64,000 nt of DNA from Streptomyces minutiscleroticus (GCF_014650875.1 NZ_BMVU01000027.1:53999-117998), one strand, 5' to 3'; positions 8,144 to 16,293 are shown, counted from the first letter of the stretch. Program-made: numbers and translations. Notes: generated from the sequence alone by a model not told the origin.

Positions 8144-9502
8144 TCAGCCGCCGACGAACACGCTGAGCAGCAGGACGCCGCCCAGGCTGAGCAGGGACTG
8201 GAGCGACAGCATCAGCGTCCAGGTCCGGAAGGTCTGCGGGACGGAGAGCTGGAAGTACTCCTTGAACAGCCAGAAGCCGGAGTCGTTGACGTGCGAGAGC
8301 ATCACCGCGCCGGAGGCCGTCGCCAGCACCATCAGCTCGGGGGAGACCCCCGGGGAGGCGGCCAGGAGCGGGGCGACGATGCCGGTGGCGGCCGCGGTGG
8401 CGACCGTGGCCGAGCCGAGGCAGATGCGCAGCAGGGCCGCGACGAGCCAGCCGAGGACGAGGGGCGGGACCGCCCAGTCGACGGCGTAGTCCGAGATCAG
8501 CTTGTCGATGCCGGTCTCCGTGAGCATGGCCTTCAGACCGCCGCCGGCGCCCAGGATCAGCACGATGCCGCCGACCGGGCCCAGGCCCTTGCCCGCCATC
8601 TTCTGGAGCTGGCCCAGGCCGAAGCCGGAGCGCACGCCCAGGGCGAAGAAGGCGAAGACCACCGCGGCCAGCAGGGAGAGCACCGCGGAGTCGCACGCCT
8701 CGAAGAAGGTGTACAGCAGGCTGCCCTTGTCGGCGTTGGCCGTACCGACGGTGCCGATCAGCATCAGCACGGGCGGCATCAGCACGGTGATCATGGCGAG
8801 GGCGAACGACACCGGCTTGCGCCGGTGTTCGGGCGTCGGGTTGTCCGCCTGCACCGGACCGCGGTCGAGGTCGGGCGCGGGGCCGAACCAGCGGGCGGCG
8901 AACCGGGTGAGCAGCGGGCCGGTGAGCACCGCCATCGGGATGCCGATGATCAGACCGTAGAGGATCGTCAGGCCGGTGCTGGCGTCGAACGCGGAGACCG
9001 CGAGCGTCGGCGACGGGTGCGGCGGCAGCAGGCCGTGCGAGACGTACAGGCCCGCGGCCATCGGCAGACCCACGTACAGCAGGTGCGTACCGGTGCGCTT
9101 GGCGACGGTGTACACCAGCGGCACCAGCATGATGAAGCTGACGTCGAACAGGTGCGGCATGCCGATGAGCAGGGCCGCCGCCGTGATCGCGGCGGGGATC
9201 CACTTCACCGGGCGGCTGCCGATGAACACGGTGGCGATGCGGTCGGCGCCGCCGGAGCCCAGGAGTATGCCGCCGAGCAGCGTGCCGAGGCCGATGGTCG
9301 GTCCCGTGCTCTTCAGCGCGTCGCCGAAGCCGCCCTGGAAGGCCTCGACGGCCCTGGCCGGGGCGATGCCCGCGGCCACGCCGAGCCCGAGGGCGGCGAG
9401 GGCCAGCGCCAGGAACGGGTGCAGCTTCGCCTTGGTGATGAGCAGGACGAGGACGGCGACGGCGGCGACGCCGAGCAGCAGGTGCTGGAGGTCGGTGCTC
9501 AT
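8144..9502 (-). CDS. GntP-family gluconate/sugar-acid:H+ symporter
   Basis: A 452-residue permease with about 12-14 hydrophobic segments. GntP features include the N-terminal LITKAKLHPFLALALAAL, the loop GLLPPHPSPTLAV, GAGGGLKAMLTETGI in the middle and SHVNDSGFW near the C-terminus. The family takes up gluconate and related aldonic acids with protons. It starts at ATG 9502, two bases after the stop codon of the upstream oxidoreductase gene, so the two are almost certainly cotranscribed. Context suggests a four- or five-carbon sugar acid as substrate; this is inference. Confidence 0.9.
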   Translation of the reverse strand: MSTDLQHLLLGVAAVAVLVLLITKAKLHPFLALALAALGLGVAAGIAPARAVEAFQGGFGDALKSTGPTIGLGTLLGGILLGSGGADRIATVFIGSRPVKWIPAAITAAALLIGMPHLFDVSFIMLVPLVYTVAKRTGTHLLYVGLPMAAGLYVSHGLLPPHPSPTLAVSAFDASTGLTILYGLIIGIPMAVLTGPLLTRFAARWFGPAPDLDRGPVQADNPTPEHRRKPVSFALAMITVLMPPVLMLIGTVGTANADKGSLLYTFFEACDSAVLSLLAAVVFAFFALGVRSGFGLGQLQKMAGKGLGPVGGIVLILGAGGGLKAMLTETGIDKLISDYAVDWAVPPLVLGWLVAALLRICLGSATVATAAATGIVAPLLAASPGVSPELMVLATASGAVMLSHVNDSGFWLFKEYFQLSVPQTFRTWTLMLSLQSLLSLGGVLLLSVFVGG

Positions 9503-9504
9503 GG

Positions 9505-10905
9505 TCACACCGCCTCGGGAGCCGCACCGGGCCGGGAGGCGCGCCCGGCGGTCCAGGCGTCCAGCAGCGCGGCGTCGGCGTCGGCCAGGTCGCCGAGGGT
9601 GATCAGCTCGCCCTCCGCCACGGGCCGGGCGAGGGTGGCGTGCGCCGCGAGGTAGAGCGGCGCCACGTCCTCGGGAGCGTCCTCGTCGCGCAGCAGCACG
9701 GCCTGCACGCCGGTGACGTCGTGGTGGTGGCCGCCCATCTCCAGGACGGTGCCGGCGGACAGGTCGGTGCGGGCGCGTCCGGCCAGCACGGCGTGGGCGC
9801 GCGGGTCGGTGCCGCCGGAGGGCCGGCCGTGCAGCACCGCGGACAGCAGGCTGACCGGGGTCTCGACGCCCATCAGGTGGTACGGCAGGTAGATCGCGGC
9901 GTAGCCGCCGTCGCGGCTGACGACGTGGCCCTTGCCGCGCAGCGTCTCCCAGGTCCCGGGGTCGTCGGTGCGCACGACGACGAAGACGCCGCCCGCGAAG
10001 GACGCCTCGTCCGGCAGCCGCAGGGCGCTGAAGACGTCCACGGCGCCGGGGCGCCTCAGGACGCCGCCGTCCTCGCGCAGCCGGTAGACGTCGGCCAGCT
10101 CGGCGATCCGGGCCACGGGGTAGTGCAGCAGCTCGGTGTCGGGGCGGAAGCCCGTGTTGGTGGCCACCACGGCCATCTCGCAGTAGTCGGCGGTGGCGCC
10201 GGTGGGCAGCGCCGCCACGGCGCGGGCGCGCGCGGCGAGGGTGGCGGGCACGTCGTCGCCGAGCGTGAGCAGCCCGGCCAGCTCCGGTGCGGGCACCGTG
10301 GTGTCGAGCTGGGTGACGTTGCCGGTCTCCGGGTCGAGGACGAGGTCGTACTCGGTGGACTTGCCGACCGCGACGATGTCGAGGCCGAGCAGCTCGGCCC
10401 AGGTGACCAGGCCGATGAGGTTGGCGGGCTGGTCGCCGTCGGCGGTGGTGTAGACGACGCCGTGCTCCCGGGCCAGGTCGGCCAGGCGCAGTCCGGCGAC
10501 CGAGTCGACCTCCTTGCTGACCATGGCCACGTGCCGGCCGCCGCGCAGGGCCCGCTCGGCCATCGCGAAGCCGTCGGCGGGGCTGCCGGTCGCCTCCACG
10601 AGGATGTCCCAGCCGGCCGCGTCCATCAGCGCGCCGTCGGCGACCAGCGCGATGTCGCCCCGGGCGACCGCCCGCCGCACGGCGTCGGCGTCCGCGCAGT
10701 GGGGCAGCCGCCCGGCGTCGTACCCGAGCTCCACGAGGATGCCGCGCAGCCGCTCGACGTCCCGGTCGCACAGCACGGCGGGGGAGAGGCCGGGCATGCG
10801 GCGGGTCCGGGACAGCAGGGTGCGGGCGAAGCCTCCGCCGGCCCCGGACAGTGCGTACCGCACGGTCCGGCCGCCGCTGTCGGCGAAGAGGTGGTGCAGG
10901 TTCAT
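9505..10905 (-). CDS. Homoserine-dehydrogenase-like NAD(P) oxidoreductase with C-terminal SAF domain (COG4091 type)
   Basis: A 466-residue protein; ATG 10905 follows GAGGAGAG. An N-terminal Rossmann domain (YALSGAGGGFARTLL) is followed by the homoserine-dehydrogenase-like half with ILVEATGSPADGF, HVAMVSKEVD and TTADGDQPAN, and a C-terminal SAF-type segment (LYLAAHATLARPVAEGELIT). True homoserine dehydrogenases are not built this way. It is the first gene of an operon with GntP, divergent from the kinase and aldolase genes, so it most likely oxidises the imported sugar acid or a related compound before phosphorylation. To my knowledge the reaction of such proteins is poorly defined. The domain call is firm and the role is inference. 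Confidence 0.8.
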   Translation of the reverse strand: MNLHHLFADSGGRTVRYALSGAGGGFARTLLSRTRRMPGLSPAVLCDRDVERLRGILVELGYDAGRLPHCADADAVRRAVARGDIALVADGALMDAAGWDILVEATGSPADGFAMAERALRGGRHVAMVSKEVDSVAGLRLADLAREHGVVYTTADGDQPANLIGLVTWAELLGLDIVAVGKSTEYDLVLDPETGNVTQLDTTVPAPELAGLLTLGDDVPATLAARARAVAALPTGATADYCEMAVVATNTGFRPDTELLHYPVARIAELADVYRLREDGGVLRRPGAVDVFSALRLPDEASFAGGVFVVVRTDDPGTWETLRGKGHVVSRDGGYAAIYLPYHLMGVETPVSLLSAVLHGRPSGGTDPRAHAVLAGRARTDLSAGTVLEMGGHHHDVTGVQAVLLRDEDAPEDVAPLYLAAHATLARPVAEGELITLGDLADADAALLDAWTAGRASRPGAAPEAV

Positions 10906-10980
10906 GGGCTCTCCTCGATGAGGGCGCATTGCAGTGGAGCCGCTTCCGTACGGCGGGCCGGGCGACGGGCCGATGAGCAG

Positions 10981-11060
10981 AAGCGCGTATTAACAAGATG
11001 TATCAAGCAATCCCAGATGCGTAAAGTCTGTTAACATAATTTCACACAGTCAAGATCTGG
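10981..11060. promoter_or_regulatory. AT-rich divergent control region of the sugar-acid locus
   Basis: The 200-bp gap between the divergent oxidoreductase and kinase genes contains an abrupt low-GC patch. It includes TTAACA at 10990-10995 and the perfect palindrome TGTTAACA at 11029-11036, plus repeated CAAGAT-like words (10994, 11051). It probably carries both promoters and the operator of the DeoR-family regulator. No base-level promoter assignment is safe. Confidence 0.5.
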
Positions 11061-11105
11061 GCGGCCCCCGCGCGGCCCGGAGCCGCACCGACCGCAGGAG
11101 GCCTG

Positions 11106-12389
11106 ATGCCGACCCTCGGGGCCATCGCCGACGACTTCACGGGAGCGACCGATCTCGCAACGATGCTGGTCGCCCGTGGTCACAGAACGGTCGTGGCGGT
11201 CGGGCCCGACGGAGTCGACGCGGAAGGGGCGTACGGCCCGGACGCGGACACCGACGCCGTCGTCGTGGCCCTGAAGTCGCGCACCGCGCCCGTCGCGGAC
11301 GCCGTCGGCGCCTCCCTCGCGGCGCTGCGGGCCCTGCGCGCCGCCGGCTGCCGGCGCTTCTACTTCAAGTACTGCTCGACCTTCGACTCGACCCCGAAGG
11401 GCAACATCGGGCCGGTGGCCGACGCGTTCCTGGACGAACTCGGCGAGCGCCGCACGGTCGTCGTCCCCTCCTTCCCCGCCACCGGCCGCACGGTGTACCG
11501 GGGGCGGCTGTTCGTCCACGACGAACTGCTGGAGGAGAGCCCGATGCGGGACCACCCGCTGACCCCCATGCGGGACTCGCGCGTGCCGCGCCTGCTGGAG
11601 CCGCAGACCTCCCGCCCGGTGGCCCTGGTCGGCCTGGACACCGTACGGGCGGGGGCCGACGCGCTCCGCGCCGCGCTGGACGACCCGGCGCTGGCGGACG
11701 CCCTGGTGGTCGTGGACGCCGTCTCCGACGCCGACCTGCGGGTGATCGCGGCCGCCACCGAGAACTTCGCGCTGGTCACGGGCGCCGCCGGCCTGGCGGT
11801 CGGCCTGAGCGGCCCGCACGCCGGCAGCGCGCGGGCCGCCGCCGCCTCACGCCCCGGCGACCCCGCCGTGGTCCTGTCCGGCAGCGCCTCCGCGGCCACC
11901 CGCGCCCAGGTCGCCCACGGCCGCGCGCACCTGCCGCACCGCAAGCTCGACCTCGCGCGGCTCCGCGAGGACTTCACCGGCGGGGTCGCCGACCTGACCG
12001 CCTTCGTCCGGGCGTACTGGCGCGAGGACAGGGAGCGGCCCCCGCTCCTGTACGCCGTCGGCTCCGCCGAGGACCTGGAGCAGGAGACGCCCGCCGGGGC
12101 CGAGCCGGCCGCCGAGCTGGTGGAGCGCGCGCTCGCCGCCTGCGCCGTGGAGCTCGTCGCCGCGGGCGCCCGCCGGCTGCTCGTGGCCGGCGGCGAGACC
12201 TCCGGCGCGGTGGTCACCGCGCTCGGCGCCCGCAGCCTGGCCGTCGGCGCGCCGATCGCCCCCGGCGTCGCCTGGGCGCGTACGGAGGTCACGGCGCACG
12301 GCCGCCGCGAGACCGTCGACCTGGCCCTGAAGTCCGGCAACTTCGGCACCGCCGCCATCTTCACCGAGGCCTGGGAGCGTCTCGCGTGA
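11106..12389 (+). CDS. otnK: Four-carbon acid sugar kinase family protein (OtnK-like, former DUF1537)
   Basis: A 427-residue kinase with AGGAGG before ATG 11106. The N-terminal domain has GAIADDFTGATDLA, KSRT and the substrate-site block FYFKYCSTFDSTPKGNIGP, all diagnostic of the OtnK family. The C-terminal nucleotide domain has LSGSASAATRAQ and LVAGGETSGAV. The known enzymes phosphorylate 3-oxo-tetronates (from threonate or erythronate) or related branched acids at the terminal hydroxyl. The stop overlaps the next start (GTGA), so translation of the aldolase is coupled. The precise substrate is undetermined because the usual LtnD/DenD dehydrogenase and OtnI isomerase are absent from the window. 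Confidence 0.9.
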   Translation: MPTLGAIADDFTGATDLATMLVARGHRTVVAVGPDGVDAEGAYGPDADTDAVVVALKSRTAPVADAVGASLAALRALRAAGCRRFYFKYCSTFDSTPKGNIGPVADAFLDELGERRTVVVPSFPATGRTVYRGRLFVHDELLEESPMRDHPLTPMRDSRVPRLLEPQTSRPVALVGLDTVRAGADALRAALDDPALADALVVVDAVSDADLRVIAAATENFALVTGAAGLAVGLSGPHAGSARAAAASRPGDPAVVLSGSASAATRAQVAHGRAHLPHRKLDLARLREDFTGGVADLTAFVRAYWREDRERPPLLYAVGSAEDLEQETPAGAEPAAELVERALAACAVELVAAGARRLLVAGGETSGAVVTALGARSLAVGAPIAPGVAWARTEVTAHGRRETVDLALKSGNFGTAAIFTEAWERLA

Positions 12390-13024
12390 CCAGTGCCCGC
12401 CACGACCTCGCGGCCGCCGGAGCCCACCTCGCCTCCCTCGGCCTGAGCCCCGGCTCCTCCGGCAACCTCAGCGTCCGCGACGGCGGCCGCGTCCTGATCA
12501 CCCCGACCGGGGCGGACCTCGCCGCGCTCGACCCCGACGGGCTCACCGTCCTGGACCCGGACGGCACGCACCTGGACGGCCCCCGGCCGTCCAAGGAGTT
12601 CCCGCTGCACCTCGCCTTCTACCGGCGGGACCCCGGCACCGCCGCCGTGGTGCACCTGCACTCCCGGCACGCGGCGGCCCTCTCCTGCCGCCCCGCCTGG
12701 TCGGAGCGGAGCGCGATACCCCCGCTGACGCCGTACTTCGTCATGCGCGTGGGCCAGACCCCGCTCCTGCCGTACGCGCCGCCCGGCGACCCCGGTCAGG
12801 CCGCGGAGCTGGAGGCGCTCGGCTTCCCCTTCCGGGCCGTCCTGCTGCAGAACCACGGGCCCGTGGTCAGCGGCGGCTCCGTACGGGCGGCGGTCGAGGC
12901 CGCCGTGGAGATCGAGGAGGTGTCCGCCCTGCTGCTCCTGCTCGGCGACCGGCCGGCGCGGCTGCTGACGCACGAGGAGGCCGGGGCGCTCGCCGCGGCG
13001 CATGGTTCCGTCTGGACCGGTTAG
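12386..13024 (+). CDS. otnC: Class II aldolase/adducin family protein (OtnC-like decarboxylase)
   Basis: A 212-residue class II aldolase, overlapping the kinase gene by four bases. SPGSSGNLSVR is the phosphate-binding loop, PSKEFPLHLAFY and VVHLHSRHAA supply Glu and two metal-binding His, and NHGPVVSG near the C-terminus holds the third His. In tetronate pathways this family decarboxylates 3-oxo-tetronate 4-phosphate to a triose phosphate plus CO2, consistent with its place after the kinase. A simple aldol cleavage of another phosphorylated acid is possible. A 9-bp hairpin ends the operon. Confidence 0.88.
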   Translation: MTSARHDLAAAGAHLASLGLSPGSSGNLSVRDGGRVLITPTGADLAALDPDGLTVLDPDGTHLDGPRPSKEFPLHLAFYRRDPGTAAVVHLHSRHAAALSCRPAWSERSAIPPLTPYFVMRVGQTPLLPYAPPGDPGQAAELEALGFPFRAVLLQNHGPVVSGGSVRAAVEAAVEIEEVSALLLLLGDRPARLLTHEEAGALAAAHGSVWTG

Positions 13025-13104
13025 ACGTACTTCCACACGCGGGACGGCAGCCCGTCGCGGTGAAAACGCATAAGTGCTGTGTTTTCGGGAAATGCATTGG
13101 GTGC

Positions 13105-13134
13105 GGGCCGCGTCCTCATGGAGGAACGCGGCCC
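13105..13134 (+). terminator. Hairpin after the kinase-aldolase operon
   Basis: GGGCCGCGT (13105-13113) and ACGCGGCCC (13126-13134) form a perfect 9-bp stem with further CCTC/GAGG pairing inside the loop. Just upstream, GAAAAC (13062) and GTTTTC (13081) form a second small inverted repeat in an AT-rich patch. Confidence 0.6.
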
Positions 13135-13207
13135 GACCAGTTCGCATGCCCGTACGGGGGCCCGTTCCCCGGGGAACCGCGCGGAGCGGCCCGTCCCCGA
13201 AGGCGCG

Positions 13208-13468
13208 TCAGCGCCGCGTCTCCTCCCGCAGGAACTCGGCGACCGCCTTGTCCGGCCGCAGGACCGGCGCGCCGTTCTCGGCGTGGAAGCTCCCGAAGCT
13301 CAGCACCGTGACCGCGTCGCCGCCCTTGAGCGCCTCGGCGATCGCACCGGAGCGCTCCACGGTGCCGAACAGCGCGTCGATCACCCGCTCGACGTCCTCG
13401 TGCGCCAGGGCGGTGCCGCCGTCACCGGTCTTCCGCGCGGTCGCCTCGATCAGTTCGGACTTGTCCAT
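13208..13468 (-). CDS. HU-like DNA-binding protein without the beta-ribbon arm
   Basis: An 86-residue protein from ATG 13468, preceded by GAGGGAAG. MDKSELIEATARKTG, the helix EDVERVIDALFGTV and VTVLSFGSFHAENG match the HU/IHF fold, including the conserved FGSF turn. After that the normal HU arm with its Arg-rich and Asn-Pro segment is missing: the sequence goes straight to APVLRPDKAVAEFLRE. It may therefore dimerise yet bind DNA differently or weakly. Single gene, divergent from the ATPase gene at 13678. Confidence 0.78.
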   Translation of the reverse strand: MDKSELIEATARKTGDGGTALAHEDVERVIDALFGTVERSGAIAEALKGGDAVTVLSFGSFHAENGAPVLRPDKAVAEFLREETRR

Positions 13469-13677
13469 TCGCCGCTTCCCTCTGTCCGCTGCTTCGGAAG
13501 TCCCCCCGACCGCTGCCATCCTGACACCGCTTCCCGGCCGCTGCACCCGCAGCCGGGGCCGGGCGCGCCGCGGTCCTGCGGGCGGCACCGTGTCTGTTCC
13601 GGCCGTCGGTGGGCACCCGGTAGGGGTGACGCAGTCGGTGCACGTGACGTAGTGACGATCGTTGTGGGGAGAAGATC

Positions 13678-14121
13678 GTGCCGGTCAGGGCAATGGGTTG
13701 GGCCCATTCGTTTCCCATGTCGGGTGGGGTGCGCGCGGGAAGAGAGTGGACGCGCCGTCAGCTGGCGTCGCTGCCGTGGTCCGAGAAGGAGCCGGACACG
13801 GTCGACTCCGTGGTCCTCGTGGTGTCGGAGCTGCTGACCAACGCGCACCGGCACGCGCACAGCGACGCGCACCTGGTGCTCAGCTGGGACGGACAGTGCC
13901 TGCACGTCAATGTGCACGACGAGTCCCGGAGACTGCCCGACGAGAAGGAGAGCGGCACCGAGGACCTGTCGGGGCGCGGCGTCCACATCGTGAAGGTGCT
14001 CGCCGACAGCTGGGACGCGCGCTGCCAGCGGCACGGCAAGACGGTCACCGCGTGCTTCCAGCCGGACGACCCCGCTGCGGCCGACGGGGCCGTGGGCCCG
14101 CAGACCGGTCCGGCGGACTGA
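13678..14121 (+). CDS. RsbW-like ATP-binding protein (HATPase fold)
   Basis: A 147-residue single-domain protein of the GHKL superfamily. VVLVVSELLTNAHRHA is the N box, VHDESRRLP the first G box region and GRGVHIVKVL the second. The N-terminal GREWTRRQLASL helix is usual in the many Streptomyces RsbW-like proteins, which bind sigma factors or anti-anti-sigma proteins. GTG 13678 follows GGGGAGAAG; ATG 13693 is an alternative start. It could act with the SpoIIE phosphatase at 966-2777, but they are 11 kb apart and this is only a suggestion. Confidence 0.85.
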   Translation: MPVRAMGWAHSFPMSGGVRAGREWTRRQLASLPWSEKEPDTVDSVVLVVSELLTNAHRHAHSDAHLVLSWDGQCLHVNVHDESRRLPDEKESGTEDLSGRGVHIVKVLADSWDARCQRHGKTVTACFQPDDPAAADGAVGPQTGPAD

Positions 14122-14179
14122 CCCTCCGGCCGCAGCGCCGGGAGCCGGAGGACGGCGGCCGGGAGCGAGGAGTGATCCC

Positions 14180-14308
14180 ATGGAGGAGTGGCTGGCGGTG
14201 CCGGGCGGGCCCGGACTGCCCGGCTGGGGGCAGGTCCTGCTGGCCCTGCTCGCGGTGACCGTCGTGGTGTCCGCGCTGCTCAGGCTGTACCGCAGGCGCG
14301 GGAAGTAG
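14180..14308 (+). CDS. Small single-pass membrane protein
   Basis: A 42-residue open frame from ATG 14180 with a good GAGGAG site 8 bp upstream. It has a short acidic N-terminus (MEEWLAVPG), one hydrophobic helix (VLLALLAVTVVVSALLRLY) and a basic RRRGK tail, so an N-out/C-in orientation is expected. It lies 58 bp after the RsbW-like gene and is followed by a perfect terminator palindrome, so the two are probably one transcript. Function unknown. Confidence 0.55.
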   Translation: MEEWLAVPGGPGLPGWGQVLLALLAVTVVVSALLRLYRRRGK

Positions 14309-14340
14309 GGGCATCGCGCGGACGGCGGAGGAGGACGGGA

Positions 14341-14372
14341 GCCGGAGCGGGCACGGCCGTGCCCGCTCCGGC
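14341..14372. terminator. Perfect 15+15 bp terminator palindrome
   Basis: 14341-14355 is exactly complementary to 14358-14372 with two bases between. It lies between the small membrane ORF and the converging secreted-protein gene and can serve both directions. Confidence 0.75.
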
Positions 14373-14497
14373 CGTGTCCGGGCACGGCACAGGGGCCGCC
14401 GTCCGTACCTGCCGGTGGCGACCCCTGGCCGGGTGGAACGGCCCGCGTACCGCTGTCCGCGGCGCGGGCCCGCGTCGTGCGGTGCGAGCCGACGGTG

Positions 14498-14944
14498 TCA
14501 GTCTTCCCCGTGCCCGTACTCGTTCTCGTACTCGCTGCCGAACGAGAAGACACCGGCGTTCTTGTAACCGGCGACGTGGGAGTCCGTGATGCCGTAGGGG
14601 CCGCCCACGTTGAAGTAGTGGCCGTAGCCGCCTTCCTTCTTGTAGCCGCCCGCGGCGTGCGACTCGCGCTCCTCGGAGCCCTGACCGCGGCCCTCCTCGG
14701 AACCCTCGCCGTGGCCCTTCCCGGAGCCCTCGCCGTGGCCCTCCTCGCGGCCCTCACCGCGGAAGCCGCCGTGGTGGTCGCCGCCCTTGTCACCACGGTC
14801 GTGCTTGCCGTGGTGCTCACCGCGCGAGTCGGAGACGCCGTGCTCCTTGCGCGGCCCGTCGTCGTCGGCGGCGGCGGTACCGGCACCGGCGCCGAGGGCG
14901 GCAACCAGCAGGGCGCCCGTGGTCGCGAGGGTACGCATACGCAT
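14498..14944 (-). CDS. Secreted His/Gly/Glu-rich protein
   Basis: A 148-residue protein from ATG 14944 with GGAGGAAA upstream. Residues 1-28 are a Sec signal peptide (hydrophobic LLVAALGAGAGTAAA, cleavage near AAA-DDD). The mature part is a low-complexity region of Gly, Glu and His with repeated GHGEGS/GRGQGS words, followed by a more ordered C-terminal 45 residues with YFNVGGPYGIT and AGVFSFGSEYENEYG. It has no cysteine. The His and acidic content suggests metal or surface binding, but I do not recognise a characterised family. Confidence 0.7.
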   Translation of the reverse strand: MRMRTLATTGALLVAALGAGAGTAAADDDGPRKEHGVSDSRGEHHGKHDRGDKGGDHHGGFRGEGREEGHGEGSGKGHGEGSEEGRGQGSEERESHAAGGYKKEGGYGHYFNVGGPYGITDSHVAGYKNAGVFSFGSEYENEYGHGED

Positions 14945-15346
14945 GCTTTTCCTCCATGGTCGGAGTGTCATTGACAGATCCATGAATGCCCGACCGATAC
15001 CGACATTCGCGACAAAACTTCCCCGCTCACTCGAAAGAACGGTGCTTGTGCGGCAAAGAGGTCCCTCCGGCGTGCGCGCGGTCCTTCCGCCTCCAGTGGC
15101 CGGTCCGGGCCGGGGACGGGCCGGACCGTCGTGCCCGCACCGCGCACCGCACGGTGCACGCGGTGCGTACCGGCGGCCGTGTGGCGGGCCGTCAGGTGGC
15201 GTAAGGCCGGGCGTCTACACGTACTGGTGCGATGTACGCAGAAAGATCACTCACAGCGCATGCGCAGCGGGGCGGGGGGCAATCGGTCCCCCACACCACA
15301 CGACGCACATCACGGCCGAGGCCGTGCGAAAGGGGAGAAGAGTCGC
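14945..15346. other. Divergent intergenic region
   Basis: These 402 bp lie between the divergently transcribed secreted-protein and lipoprotein genes. No reading frame here looks coding. It should hold both promoters; the AT-richer stretch 14960-15050 and the segment 15215-15265 are the likeliest positions, but I see no convincing -35/-10 pair. Confidence 0.5.
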
Positions 15347-16204
15347 ATGATGGTGAGGGCGCGCACTGTTCGCATCGCTTCTCTGGCCACGGCGGGCTTA
15401 CTGGCGACCACCGCGCTGACGGCGTGCGGCGGGGACGACGGCGAGGCGGAGGGGGAGCCGAAGAACGCGGCGGCCGAGCAGTCGCCGGCGCAGGTCGTGC
15501 AGGCCACCGGTGAGAAGACCGAGCAGGCCGGGTCCGCCCGGCTGAAGCTCACCACCACGGCGGTCACCGACGGCCGGAGCGAGTCGGTCAGCGGCTCGGG
15601 CGTGATCGACCTGCGGAACGGCACCAGCGAGGTCCGCCTCGGGATGAAGGGCGAGGAGCTCGAACAGCGCGTCGTCGACCGGGTCCTCTACCAGAAGCCC
15701 CCGGAGGGCAGCGGGCAGCTGCCGAAGGGCAAGAGCTGGACGAAGGTCGACCTGGGCAAGCTGCAGTCCTCGGGTGCGATGGGGAACACGCAGGTCAGCA
15801 ATCCGGCCGACTCCCTCGCGTACACCAGGTCCCTGTCCGAGGAGAACGTCGAGAAGGTCGGCACCGAGAAGATCGGCGGGGTCAGGACCACGCACTACCG
15901 GGTCGACGTGGACCTCGGCAAGCTGGCCGAGGGGAACGCGGAGCAGGAGCGCAAGCTGCGGCAGCGGCTCGGGGACGAGGTCCCCGTCGACCTGTGGATC
16001 GACGACGAGGGCCTGATGCGGCGTCAGCAGGTCTCCCTCACCGTCAAGGACGCGAGCGGGCAGGGCTCGGGCCGGAAGGCGACGGTGAAGACCGTCATGA
16101 ACCTCAGCGGCTTCGGCACGCCGGTCGACGTGTCCGCCCCGCCCGCGGGCGACACCGCCGACATGACCGACGAGCTGGCCAAGGCGGGCAGCGGCTCCGC
16201 CTGA
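15347..16204 (+). CDS. Lipoprotein, LppX/LprAFG-like fold, with a TTA codon
   Basis: A 285-residue lipoprotein. ATG 15347 follows AGGGGAGAAG. The signal peptide ends in LTAC with Cys27 as the lipid site. The rest (SARLKLTTTAV, SGSGVIDLRN, VDLWIDDEGLMRRQQVSLTV) has the alternating strands of the LppX_LprAFG/LolA-like half-barrel, which binds hydrophobic molecules at the cell surface. Codon 18 (15398-15400), inside the signal peptide, is TTA, so translation should depend on the bldA tRNA if the host is a Streptomyces. A strong hairpin follows the gene. Confidence 0.8.
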   Translation: MMVRARTVRIASLATAGLLATTALTACGGDDGEAEGEPKNAAAEQSPAQVVQATGEKTEQAGSARLKLTTTAVTDGRSESVSGSGVIDLRNGTSEVRLGMKGEELEQRVVDRVLYQKPPEGSGQLPKGKSWTKVDLGKLQSSGAMGNTQVSNPADSLAYTRSLSEENVEKVGTEKIGGVRTTHYRVDVDLGKLAEGNAEQERKLRQRLGDEVPVDLWIDDEGLMRRQQVSLTVKDASGQGSGRKATVKTVMNLSGFGTPVDVSAPPAGDTADMTDELAKAGSGSA

Positions 16205-16243
16205 CCGGGGGGCGGGGCGGGACGGACGCCCCGCGCGGACGAG

Positions 16244-16293
16244 GAGCGGTACGGGTACGGCCCATGGGACGGTGGGACGTACCGGTACCGCTC
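16244..16293. terminator. Bidirectional 16-bp hairpin
   Basis: 16244-16259 pairs with 16278-16293 at 15 of 16 positions, between the converging lipoprotein and DUF4097-like genes. Confidence 0.7.

Noticed and set aside
9640..11034. Plus-strand open frame of 464 codons opposite the SAF oxidoreductase
   Set aside because: Antisense shadow with Gly/Val/His-rich composition and no recognisable motif.
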